From positions 3,100,001 through 3,164,000 of the forward strand of contig NZ_CP051230.1 in the NCBI RefSeq assembly GCF_017792385.1: 64,000 nt of DNA, written 5' to 3'. Origin of the DNA: Hyphomonas sp. (GTDB taxonomy: Bacteria; Pseudomonadota; Alphaproteobacteria; Caulobacterales; Hyphomonadaceae). The position numbers were made by a program, and so were the translations under genes. The notes beneath the pieces are model-generated. The model made no database searches. It was given only the letters and a program-made list of their open reading frames with translations, and had not been told where the DNA came from. Positions 50,256 to 58,122 of the stretch are shown piece after piece; position 1 is the first letter of the stretch, and each line of letters begins with the position of its first letter.

Positions 50256-51671
50256 ATGGTGCAGCAGCTCGGCCAACTACCGATGGGATGGTTGCTGACC
50301 GCGCTGATCGTATTCGTGGTGACAACCGGATTCTCGATCGGACGCGTACGGGCTGAGCGGTACATGGTGGCCGGCGGCCACAGATTCCATTCGCGCGGCA
50401 ATTACCATGGTTACTATGTGGCAATGTGGGGGTTTGTCCCTCCATTGCTGATTGCCACTTTTTACGCGCTTTTCTCCCAATCGGCCCTGTTCCATGTTCT
50501 GAGCGGCGAATTGCCGTCAGCTTTCCATGAATTGTCTGCGGCAGAGCTGCAATCCTATCTCGAGGCTGTTGCGAATGCTGCAGGTACCGGCGGCTATTCC
50601 GGTGCGGACCGGATATTTGCCACGGTGACCGCACGCTATCTCGAGCTTTCCGGCGGGCTGAAGGCGATCACACTGGTCTCCATGATCGGCGCGGCGATAG
50701 CCGGGATCTCCTATGCCCGCAGTCGCGTGGCGCCTGCCTTCAGGGCGCGTATCAAGGTGGAGCGCGGGGCAGAAGTGTTCCTGTTTCTTTGCGCCGCCAT
50801 CGCCATTGCAACCACGGTCGGCATCGTGGCGTCGCTGCTTTACGAAAGTCTCCGCTTCTTCTCGAAGGTGCCGATCACCGATTTCCTGTTCGGCTTGCAC
50901 TGGAACGCTCAGACCAGCGCGGAATTTGGCGCACTGCCGCTGTTCTTCGGCACGTTCATGATTGCGCTCATTGCCATGTTCGTCGCCGCGCCGGTCGGGC
51001 TGTTCTCGGCGATCTACCTTTCCGAATACGCGTCGCCCCGAACGCGACGCCTTGCAAAACCGCTTCTGGAAATGCTGGCTGGCATTCCGACCGTGGTCTA
51101 TGGCTTCTTCGCCTTGCTTGTGATTGCGCCTGCCGTCCGGGCGGCCTCGCTCGGGGTGAACAGTTTTCTGATAGAAGCCGGCTTGCGGTCCGAGCCACTT
51201 CTGGCAGCGCAGCCCACCAGTGCACTGGCAGCAGGTCTTGTCATGGGCGTGATGGTCATACCGTTTGTGTCATCCCTGTCGGATGATGTGATCAACGCCG
51301 TACCTGGCACATTGCGGGATGCGGCTTTCGCCATGGGGGCCACCAAGTCTGAAACAATCAAGCAGATCATCCTGCCGGCCGCGTTGCCGGGAATCGTGGC
51401 GTCGATGCTGCTGGCAGTGTCGCGTGCCATCGGTGAGACGATGATCGTGGTCATGGCAGCAGGCCAGAGGGCGCGTATCTCCTTTGACCCGTCGACGGAT
51501 CTGACCACGATAACCGTACAGATCGTGGCCTTGCTGACAGGTGAGACCCAGTTCGACAGTCCGAAAACCTTGTCAGCTTTCGCATTGGGACTCGTCCTGT
51601 TTGCCGTGACACTCTGCTTCAACCTCATCGCCCTGCGCGTGGTGCAACGTTACAGGGAGAAATATGACTAG
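50256..51671 (+). CDS. pstC: Phosphate ABC transporter permease PstC
   Basis: 471 residues. N-terminal part (to about 230) holds extra membrane and periplasmic segments beyond the classical core; residues about 235-465 form the standard permease domain: LFFGTFMIALIAMFVAAPVGLFSAIYLSEYASPRTRRLAKPLLEMLAGIPTVVYGFFALLVIAP and the coupling loop DAAFAMGATKSETIKQIILPAALPGIVASMLLAVSRAIGETMIVVMAAG. With PstA it forms the transmembrane channel of the high-affinity phosphate importer. It overlaps pstA by eight bases and heads pstCAB-phoUB. A binding protein (PstS) gene is not in the window. Confidence 0.95.
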   Translation: MVQQLGQLPMGWLLTALIVFVVTTGFSIGRVRAERYMVAGGHRFHSRGNYHGYYVAMWGFVPPLLIATFYALFSQSALFHVLSGELPSAFHELSAAELQSYLEAVANAAGTGGYSGADRIFATVTARYLELSGGLKAITLVSMIGAAIAGISYARSRVAPAFRARIKVERGAEVFLFLCAAIAIATTVGIVASLLYESLRFFSKVPITDFLFGLHWNAQTSAEFGALPLFFGTFMIALIAMFVAAPVGLFSAIYLSEYASPRTRRLAKPLLEMLAGIPTVVYGFFALLVIAPAVRAASLGVNSFLIEAGLRSEPLLAAQPTSALAAGLVMGVMVIPFVSSLSDDVINAVPGTLRDAAFAMGATKSETIKQIILPAALPGIVASMLLAVSRAIGETMIVVMAAGQRARISFDPSTDLTTITVQIVALLTGETQFDSPKTLSAFALGLVLFAVTLCFNLIALRVVQRYREKYD

Positions 51672-53220
51672 TTCTCCCAAACCGACCTTCCAGACGGAAC
51701 AGGCACTCAAGAGGTTGCGCAGTCGCCGCGCGGCGGACGCAAGATTTCGTGCCTATGGCTTGTGTGCGCTGGGGTTCGCGCTGCTGTCTCTTGTTTTTCT
51801 GATGGGGGCAATTGCCTGGAAGGCGACAGGGGCAGCTACATACCATGTGGTCAAGACGGAAATTAAATTGGTTCCGGAACGAATTGTTCCCGACGGCAAT
51901 GCGTCGCCCGGCGAGATTACCCGCAATATCGAGGGGTTCTATTCCCTGCTTCGCGACGATCTTTCGTCGCTATTCCCGCGTGCTGCGGAAACGGTTCAGG
52001 CGCGACAGGAATTCAATGCCCTGGTTGACCGACTGGCGGTTCTGCCTCTGGCACGCCGGGTCGCGGAGACCCCTTCGCTTATTGGCCAGAGCGTCATGGT
52101 CAATATTCCGGTCTCGGATGATGTGGATATGTTCCTCAAGCGCGCGGCTCCGCGGGTAATTCTGATGCGGCTTGGCCCGGGGGAACCGATCGAGGCAGAG
52201 CAGGGCCTTCGGTTGCGGCATCGCGCGCTCGGACAGGTGGAGGCAAAGCTTGCGGCTCTGGCCGGTGATGAGGTGCCTTCCGTGATCATCATGGCAGGAC
52301 AGAGTGTTGCCAGGATGACAGGCCTGTCAGGGGAAACAGTCGATCTGGAATTGCTCGCAGGGACGGCAGAACCATTTCAGGCTGAGCCCTTGCGGATCTT
52401 TATCCTGCCTTCCTCGGAGTCGCGGCGGGCCATTTCGGACCAACAGATTGCCTGGGCTTTGTCTCTGAAATCCGCCGGAGTGATCCAGCGTGTGCCGCAT
52501 GGCAGCCTGCTGACGCGCACAGACAGCACCTATCCGGAACTGGCAGGATCTCTGGCTGCCATTGTCGGCTCTCTGCTCACATTGCTGGTAACGGCATCGG
52601 TCGCCATTCCGATCGGGATCTTCGCGGCAATCTTCCTGGAGGAATTCGCACCGCGAAATCGACTGACCCAGCTGATCGAAGTGAACATCAACAATCTGGC
52701 GGCCGTGCCATCAATCGTCTTCGGCCTGCTGGGGGCGACGCTTTTGCTTGGCACGTTCGGACTTCCGCGTTCGGCCCCGCTGGTCGGGGGACTGGTTCTG
52801 GCGCTGCTGATCCTGCCCGTCGTGATCATTGCGGCACGCGCGGCCTTGCGGGCTGTGCCGCCGTCCATTCGCAGTGGCGCTCTGGCGGTCGGCGCGTCCC
52901 GGATGCAGGCGGTTTTCCATCATGTCCTGCCTCTGGCTTTGCCAGGTATGCTGACGGGAGCGATCCTGGGCATGGCGCGGGCGCTGGGCGAGACAGCGCC
53001 GCTGCTATTGATCGGCATGGTGGCATTTGTTGCCGAGGTGCCGTCCTCGACCACGGACGAGGCGACAGCCCTGCCTGTGCTGATCTACAGTTGGGCATCG
53101 AATGCGGAACGGGCCTGGGAGCCGATGACGGCGGCTGTCATCGTGATCCTTTTGTCGATACTGGTAGTCATGAATTTGATCGTCGTTCTGTTGCGACGTC
53201 GATTCGAGCGGAGATGGTGA
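51664..53220 (+). CDS. pstA: Phosphate ABC transporter permease PstA with N-terminal DUF3333-type domain
   Basis: 518 residues. A membrane helix (FALLSLVFLMGAIAW) is followed by a long periplasmic region to about 290 (YHVVKTEIKLVPERIVPDGNASPGEITRNIEGFYSLLRDDLSSLF), the DUF3333 type found on alphaproteobacterial PstA. The permease core then begins: SLLTLLVTASVAIPIGIFAAIFLEEFAPRNRLTQLIEVNINNLAAVPSIVFGLLG, IRSGALAVGASRMQAVFHHVLPLALPGMLTGAILGMARALGETAPLLLIGMVAF. Partner of PstC. The stop codon overlaps the pstB start (TGATG). Confidence 0.95.
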   Translation: MTSSPKPTFQTEQALKRLRSRRAADARFRAYGLCALGFALLSLVFLMGAIAWKATGAATYHVVKTEIKLVPERIVPDGNASPGEITRNIEGFYSLLRDDLSSLFPRAAETVQARQEFNALVDRLAVLPLARRVAETPSLIGQSVMVNIPVSDDVDMFLKRAAPRVILMRLGPGEPIEAEQGLRLRHRALGQVEAKLAALAGDEVPSVIIMAGQSVARMTGLSGETVDLELLAGTAEPFQAEPLRIFILPSSESRRAISDQQIAWALSLKSAGVIQRVPHGSLLTRTDSTYPELAGSLAAIVGSLLTLLVTASVAIPIGIFAAIFLEEFAPRNRLTQLIEVNINNLAAVPSIVFGLLGATLLLGTFGLPRSAPLVGGLVLALLILPVVIIAARAALRAVPPSIRSGALAVGASRMQAVFHHVLPLALPGMLTGAILGMARALGETAPLLLIGMVAFVAEVPSSTTDEATALPVLIYSWASNAERAWEPMTAAVIVILLSILVVMNLIVVLLRRRFERRW

Positions 53221-54050
53221 TGGACACGACGACCCAGTCAAAACATGATCCAGCCCTGACGGGGGAGGGCGCCGATTCAAGCCGTGACCTCGTTTACCCG
53301 CGCATCGACTGTCAGAATGTCAGCGTCTTTTATAATGGCAAGCAGGCCGTCTACGATGTTTCCCTGCCTGTCTTCGATCGCTCCGTGACGGCGCTGATCG
53401 GGCCTTCCGGCTGTGGCAAGTCCACATTCCTGCGATGCCTGAACCGAATGAACGACACGATCGACGGGGCACGGGTATCCGGCGAGATCTATATGGACGG
53501 CGAGAATATCAACTCGCCGGATGTGGACCCGGTCCTGTTGCGGTCCCGTGTCGGCATGGTGTTCCAGAAGCCCAATCCATTCCCGAAATCGATCTATGAC
53601 AACATCGCCTACGGGCCCCGCATTCACGGCCTGGTGGATGACCGGCATGAGCTTGATGCGATTGTCGAGAAAAGCCTCCGCCGGGCCGGCCTGTGGGACG
53701 AGGTGAAGGATCGCCTGACCCAGCCCGGGACCAGTCTGTCGGGGGGGCAGCAGCAACGCCTGTGCATCGCACGCGCCATCGCCGTCCGCCCGGAAGTGAT
53801 CCTGATGGATGAACCCTGTTCTTCGCTGGATCCCATCGCGACGGCGCGGATCGAGGAATTGATCGATGAATTGCGCAAGCGCTATTGCATCGTCATCGTG
53901 ACCCATTCGATGCAGCAGGCGGCACGGGTTTCGCAACGCACCGCCTTTTTCCATCTCGGCCATCTGGTGGAGATGGGGGACACAGACCAGATTTTCACAA
54001 GTCCGCGCGAACGCCGCACGGAAGACTATATCACCGGCCGGTTCGGCTAA
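53220..54050 (+). CDS. pstB: Phosphate ABC transporter ATP-binding protein PstB
   Basis: 276 residues from ATG 53220 (GGAG six bases ahead; an ATG at 53214 has no room for a ribosome site). Walker A LIGPSGCGKSTFLRCLNRMND, PstB-specific VGMVFQKPNPFPKSIYDNIAYGPRIHG, signature LSGGQQQRLCIARAIA, Walker B VILMDEPCSSLDPIATARIEELIDEL, and H-loop IVTHSMQQAARVSQRTAFFHLGHLVEMG. It energises PstCA phosphate import and with PhoU transmits phosphate status to the Pho kinase. PhoU follows ten bases later. Confidence 0.97.
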   Translation: MDTTTQSKHDPALTGEGADSSRDLVYPRIDCQNVSVFYNGKQAVYDVSLPVFDRSVTALIGPSGCGKSTFLRCLNRMNDTIDGARVSGEIYMDGENINSPDVDPVLLRSRVGMVFQKPNPFPKSIYDNIAYGPRIHGLVDDRHELDAIVEKSLRRAGLWDEVKDRLTQPGTSLSGGQQQRLCIARAIAVRPEVILMDEPCSSLDPIATARIEELIDELRKRYCIVIVTHSMQQAARVSQRTAFFHLGHLVEMGDTDQIFTSPRERRTEDYITGRFG

Positions 54051-54060
54051 GGGAGTCCTC

Positions 54061-54753
54061 ATGGCAGATCATATCGTCTCTGCATTTACAGACGAACTCG
54101 ACAAGATCGCGGCGGATCTGATGCGCATGGGCGGCATCGTCGAGACGATGATCCTGGACTCCTGCGCGGCGGTTGACCGGAACGACATCCAGTTGGCCAA
54201 GGAGGTCATCGCGCGCGATGCCGGTGTTGACCGACTGGAAGAGGAGGTCGAACGCCAGATCGTCAGCCTCATCGCCCGCCGCCAGCCGATGGCGCATGAC
54301 CTCCGCTCCGTCTTCGCAGCCCTCAAGACTGCCGGCGAACTGGAGCGGATCGGAGATTTGTCGAAGAATATCGGCAAGCGCACCCTGATGCTCGACGATG
54401 CCGTTCCCTCGAACATGCGCAATGGCGTCGCACGGATGGCCCGTCCTGTCTCCCTGCAGCTCAATTCGGTCCTGGATGCGTATGCAACCAGCAGCGCCGA
54501 GGCAGCCAAGACCGTCTGGGAGAGCGACGACGACATCGACCAACACTACAATTCGCTGTTTCGTGAAATGATCACCTACATGATCGAGGACCCACGCATG
54601 ATCGGTGCCGGGGCACACATGCTGTTCATGGCAAAGAATCTCGAACGCATCGGTGATCACTGCACGAACATCGCGGAATTTATTTACTTTCAAATCACTG
54701 GCGAATATCTGGTGCCCCATGAGCGCCCGAAATCGCCGAATACCGGCGTCTGA
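54061..54753 (+). CDS. phoU: PhoU, negative modulator of the Pho regulon
   Basis: 230 residues, two three-helix PhoU repeats. Metal-cluster-type motifs E-x3-D-x2-E appear in each half: VIARDAGVDRLEEEVERQ and FREMITYMIEDPRMIGAGAHMLFMAKNLERIGDHCTNIAEFIYF, with KTAGELERIGDLSKNIGKRT in the first half. It links the Pst transporter to the histidine kinase so that phosphate sufficiency silences PhoB. It lies in the conserved place between pstB and phoB. Confidence 0.95.
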   Translation: MADHIVSAFTDELDKIAADLMRMGGIVETMILDSCAAVDRNDIQLAKEVIARDAGVDRLEEEVERQIVSLIARRQPMAHDLRSVFAALKTAGELERIGDLSKNIGKRTLMLDDAVPSNMRNGVARMARPVSLQLNSVLDAYATSSAEAAKTVWESDDDIDQHYNSLFREMITYMIEDPRMIGAGAHMLFMAKNLERIGDHCTNIAEFIYFQITGEYLVPHERPKSPNTGV

Positions 54754-54779
54754 ATGGACGCGGCACGAGAGGATCTGTC

Positions 54780-55466
54780 ATGAAGCCTTACGTACTCATC
54801 GCTGAAGACGAAAGCGCCGTCTCGGAACTGCTCTTCTACAATTTGAAGAAGGAAGACTACGAGGTCGCGATTGCGGGGGATGGCGAGGAAGCCATGCTCA
54901 TGATCGAGGAGCGCGCGCCGGACCTGCTTCTGCTCGACTGGATGTTGCCCAAGGTCAGCGGGATCGAGGTGTGCCGTCGGATTCGCAGCGGGGGTGCCAA
55001 TCCCAACCTGCCGATCATCATGCTGACGGCGCGCGGTGAGGAAAGTGACCGGATCCGCGGTCTTGATACCGGCGCCGACGATTATGTCACCAAGCCCTTC
55101 TCGACCACCGAACTCATGGCCCGTGTCCGGGCGGTGCTGCGCCGGATTCGTCCGGGCCTGAAGGATGACAAGATCACGGTGGGGGACATCGAGATCGACC
55201 GCGTCGCCCACAAGGTGGCCCGCAATGGTCAGGACATCCATCTCGGCCCGACGGAATTCCGCCTGCTCGACTATTTCATGCAGCATCCGGGGCGCGTGTT
55301 CTCACGCGAACAGCTTCTGGACACGGTCTGGGGATCGGACGTCTATGTCGAGGCGCGCACGGTTGACGTGCATGTCGGGCGCCTGCGGAAGGCCCTGCGT
55401 CAGGAAGGCGGGGACGATCCGATCCGGACCGTCCGTTCCGCCGGATATGCGCTGCGCGCCGACTAA
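54780..55466 (+). CDS. phoB: PhoB phosphate-starvation response regulator
   Basis: 228 residues. Receiver with ED...D triad (IAEDES, Asp53 in LLLLDWMLPKVSG, Lys in DYVTKPFSTTELMARVRAVLRR) and an OmpR/PhoB-type winged helix (GPTEFRLLDYFMQHPGRVFSREQLLDTVWGSDVYVEARTVDVHVGRLRKALRQEGGDDPIRTVRSAGYALR). It activates phosphate-uptake genes, including this operon through the Pho box at 50196. A phoR gene is not adjacent, so the cognate kinase must be elsewhere. Its stop overlaps that of the convergent hydrolase by four bases. Confidence 0.97.
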   Translation: MKPYVLIAEDESAVSELLFYNLKKEDYEVAIAGDGEEAMLMIEERAPDLLLLDWMLPKVSGIEVCRRIRSGGANPNLPIIMLTARGEESDRIRGLDTGADDYVTKPFSTTELMARVRAVLRRIRPGLKDDKITVGDIEIDRVAHKVARNGQDIHLGPTEFRLLDYFMQHPGRVFSREQLLDTVWGSDVYVEARTVDVHVGRLRKALRQEGGDDPIRTVRSAGYALRAD

Positions 55467-56164
55467 AAGAGTTCCGCCAGGAAGCTTTCGAGGTTTTCGA
55501 AGCTGCGCCGGTCTGCATCAGCATTGTAGACCGTGCCCATCTCCTTGTTGTCTGCGCCCAGCGTGGTGAAGGAGTGCATGGAATTGCCGTGGACGTGGAG
55601 TTGCCAGTCCGCGCCAGCAGCGTCCATTTCCTTCGTCACGGCCATCACATCCTCCGGCGTGGCCATCGGGTCGTGCCAGCCATGCTCCATCAATACCTTG
55701 GCGGTGATCTTCGGGGCAGGCAGGTTCTCGGCCGGACGGAACAGGCCGTGGAATGAGGCAACGCCCAGAACATCCTGATTGGCGCGAGCCATGTCCAGCA
55801 CGCAGAGGCCACCAAAGCAGAACCCGATGGCGGCGGCTTTCTTCGGGTCGACACCCACCTGCTGCTTTGCGGCGGCAAGGCCACCGGCAAGACGTTTCTG
55901 AAGCTCCGCACGATCCTCGACCAGCGGATTCATCAGGGCCTGGTTCTCTTCGACCGTAGTCCCGCGCTTGCCTTTGCCGTAAACGTCGATTGCAAAAGCG
56001 GCATAGCCCATCTCGGCCACGCGTGCGGCTTTCTCCCGTTCATTATCGCCAAGGCCGCCCCAGGCATGGGCGATGATGACGACCGGGGCGACGTCCTTGC
56101 CTTTTGGACGCAGGAAGAAGCCTTCAAAGGTCTTCCCGTCGACCGTGTAATCAACTGCGCTCAT
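55463..56164 (-). CDS. Dienelactone hydrolase family protein
   Basis: 233 residues from the ATG ending at 56164. Alpha/beta-hydrolase fold with Cys116 as nucleophile in AAAIGFCFGG (the DLH-type box), Asp in EHGWHDPMATPED and His in GNSMHSFTTLGAD. VVIIAHAWGGLGDNEREKAARVAEMGYAAFAIDVYGKG is the N-terminal oxyanion and strand region. True dienelactone hydrolases act in aromatic ring cleavage, but most family members hydrolyse other small esters or lactones; no aromatic-degradation genes are nearby. Soluble, cytosolic. Convergent with phoB and divergent from the phasin gene. Confidence 0.88.
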   Translation of the reverse strand: MSAVDYTVDGKTFEGFFLRPKGKDVAPVVIIAHAWGGLGDNEREKAARVAEMGYAAFAIDVYGKGKRGTTVEENQALMNPLVEDRAELQKRLAGGLAAAKQQVGVDPKKAAAIGFCFGGLCVLDMARANQDVLGVASFHGLFRPAENLPAPKITAKVLMEHGWHDPMATPEDVMAVTKEMDAAGADWQLHVHGNSMHSFTTLGADNKEMGTVYNADADRRSFENLESFLAELF

Positions 56165-56307
56165 GTCATTTCTCTCCTTCGGTGGGTGTCTGCCTGATAC
56201 AGGGCATTCGTCTCCCGGTTTCAAGGCCTGTCGGGATTAGTATGAGGATTCTAGGATTATCCTGTACCTTCAGAACCATCGATACATCCAACTCCCTGGA
56301 GGCATTC

Positions 56308-57240
56308 ATGGCGAAGAAGAAAGACAAGAAGACCGCCCCGAAACCGGCGGAAGCGAAATCCGGCAAGACGGCAAAGAAATCGTCCAAGGCCAAGAAGACT
56401 GGCAAGGCCGGAAAGACGACCGTCGCGCCCGACCTCAACACGGCCGACATGGCCCACAAGATCTGGCTGGCCGGCGTTGGCGCGTACGGCAAGGCCTATG
56501 ATACGGCGATCGCGAATACCAAGGCCTTCAACAAGCAGTCCACCGAACTGTTCGAGGATCTCGTCAAGCGGGGTGAAGCAATCGAGAAGGATGTCCGCGC
56601 CCGTGTCGAGGACAATGAGGCGATGAAATCCGCCACGAAGAGCGCTGCGAAATATGCCGAAGCTGCTCGCGAATTCCAGACCCAGGCGCGCGACGAGTTC
56701 GAAGCCCGCATGGAGCGCATGCGCGACCTGCTGGGCGTGAAGGGCCTTGGCAAGAAGGGCAGCAAGCTGGCCGCGAAACTGGACAAGCTGGAGGACGAAG
56801 TCGCTGAAACCGTCTCCAAGGCCCGGTCAAAGTCCAAGGCACGCACAAATGATCTGAAGCAGCGCATCACGCGCCTGACCGAAGAGATCGAGGCGGTGGC
56901 GACCGAAACCGGCGCTGACCTGGCCAAGTCGGGCAAGAAGGCCGTTACCCGCACAAGCAAGGCCGTTCAGGCGGCAATGACGAAGCCGGCGGAGTCTCCG
57001 GAAAAGCCCGCCGCCAAACCGAAGCCGGCGACCAGACAGGCAAGTGTGGATGACTTCACCCGCATGACAGGAGTCGGTCCGGCCTTCGCCGCCAAGCTCA
57101 AGGCTGCGGGCATTACCAGCTTTGCCCAGATCGCAGCGCTGAAAAAGGCCGACATTGACGCGCTTGATGCGAAAATCATGGCCAGGGGCCGGATCGTGCG
57201 GGATGGCTGGGTCAAGCAGGCGCGGGCCCTGATGAAGTAA
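56308..57240 (+). CDS. PhaI-type phasin fused to a C-terminal helix-hairpin-helix domain
   Basis: 310 residues from ATG 56308 after CTGGAGGC. The N-terminus is a Lys/Ala-rich tail (KKKDKKTAPKPAEAKSGKTAKKSSKAKKTGKAGK), followed by DLNTADMAHKIWLAGVGAYGKAYDTAIANTKAFNKQSTELFEDLVKRGEAIEKDVRARVED, the granule-associated phasin domain. A long charged coiled coil to about residue 215 and a Pro/Lys linker lead to DDFTRMTGVGPAFAAKLKAAGITSFAQIAALKKADIDALDAK, a helix-hairpin-helix of the type that binds DNA or RNA. The fusion suggests a protein that coats PHA granules and tethers them to nucleic acid, analogous in idea to histone-like PHA proteins of pseudomonads. Followed by a terminator. Confidence 0.82.
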   Translation: MAKKKDKKTAPKPAEAKSGKTAKKSSKAKKTGKAGKTTVAPDLNTADMAHKIWLAGVGAYGKAYDTAIANTKAFNKQSTELFEDLVKRGEAIEKDVRARVEDNEAMKSATKSAAKYAEAAREFQTQARDEFEARMERMRDLLGVKGLGKKGSKLAAKLDKLEDEVAETVSKARSKSKARTNDLKQRITRLTEEIEAVATETGADLAKSGKKAVTRTSKAVQAAMTKPAESPEKPAAKPKPATRQASVDDFTRMTGVGPAFAAKLKAAGITSFAQIAALKKADIDALDAKIMARGRIVRDGWVKQARALMK

Positions 57241-57267
57241 ACTGCGCAAACCGGGTATTGTGATCAG

Positions 57268-57293
57268 GGCGGCCGCGTGACGGCCGCCTTTTT
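57268..57293 (+). terminator. Rho-independent terminator after the phasin gene
   Basis: GGCGGCCG at 57268-57275 pairs with CGGCCGCC at 57281-57288 around a five-base loop and is followed by TTTTT. It also reads into the end of the convergent TetR gene and may serve both. Confidence 0.85.
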
Positions 57294-57925
57294 CATGCGG
57301 TCACGCGATCATAATGTTCGAACAGGCCGGCCAGCGCATCCACGCCCTCTTCCCCCATATAGGGCGGCAGGAGGCACATGACCTGGAGCACTGTCTTGTG
57401 GATCAGGCTGGGGCCATCATGCCGCTCCGTATTCAGACGGTCTTCTGCCAGCCAGAAGGTCAGGGTGGTCATGACCTGGTCGGTCAGGACATCCCGCAGG
57501 CGGGGATCAAGCCGCAGGACAGACCCGGCCGTCAATTCGTCGAACATGTCCACCAGAGCGTGGCGCATCTGCCCGGTGATCCCCCGGAACCGCACCGCAA
57601 GATCGGGATACCGATCCAGCAGCAGGCCGAGATCGCGATAGAAGAAGCGAAAATCGTAAATTTCTTCGAGCAGGATGTAGAGATAGATCCAGCTGTCCTC
57701 GATCTGCGCCAGACGGCCTCTGGCACCGTTCAGGATGATTTTCATTTCTGCATCGTGACGGTCAAAGAGCGTACGGATGATCGCGTCCTTGCCCTTGAAA
57801 TGGTAGTAGAGATTGCCCGGGCTGATATCCAGCGCATTGGATATGTCGACGGCCGTCTGGTGGGACTCGCCCTCTTCGTTGAAGAGCAGCAGGCTGACAT
57901 GAAGTATGCGGTCGCGGGTTTTCAT
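57293..57925 (-). CDS. TetR/AcrR family regulator (divergent from phaC)
   Basis: 210 residues from the ATG ending at 57925. The N-terminal helix-turn-helix is MKTRDRILHVSLLLFNEEGESHQTAVDISNALDISPGNLYYHFKGKDAIIRTLFDRHDAEM, with the GNLYYHFKGKD helix typical of TetR proteins. The C-terminal ligand domain (from about 70) has no recognised signature; aromatic residues (WIYLYILLEEIYDFRFFYRD) suggest a hydrophobic effector. It is divergent from the second phaC gene, separated by a region with a 21-base inverted repeat (57994-58014), so it probably represses itself and phaC. The effector might be an acyl-CoA or fatty acid. Confidence 0.85.
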   Translation of the reverse strand: MKTRDRILHVSLLLFNEEGESHQTAVDISNALDISPGNLYYHFKGKDAIIRTLFDRHDAEMKIILNGARGRLAQIEDSWIYLYILLEEIYDFRFFYRDLGLLLDRYPDLAVRFRGITGQMRHALVDMFDELTAGSVLRLDPRLRDVLTDQVMTTLTFWLAEDRLNTERHDGPSLIHKTVLQVMCLLPPYMGEEGVDALAGLFEHYDRVTA

Positions 57926-57993
57926 GGGTCGACCGGCAGTTTGACACGCAATTCTCACTATGAAACGAATTTTATTTGAAATTTTGAAGGATA

Positions 57994-58014
57994 CTCTTTC
58001 CGAATACGAAAGAG
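57994..58014. promoter_or_regulatory. Candidate TetR operator between the TetR gene and phaC
   Basis: CTCTTTC-CGAATAC-GAAAGAG is a perfect seven-base dyad with a seven-base centre, about 70 bases ahead of the TetR gene and 109 ahead of the phaC ATG. Its position and size suit a TetR-family site. Confidence 0.55.
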
Positions 58015-58122
58015 CAGTAAGATCTATGTTTCGGTTGGGGTGGAGACCGTCATGAAGGGTAGAATAATCAATCAAGTGGGCTCCTGCGGTGGGCCGAACG
58101 TCGTGCAAGGGGAGGTGATTTC

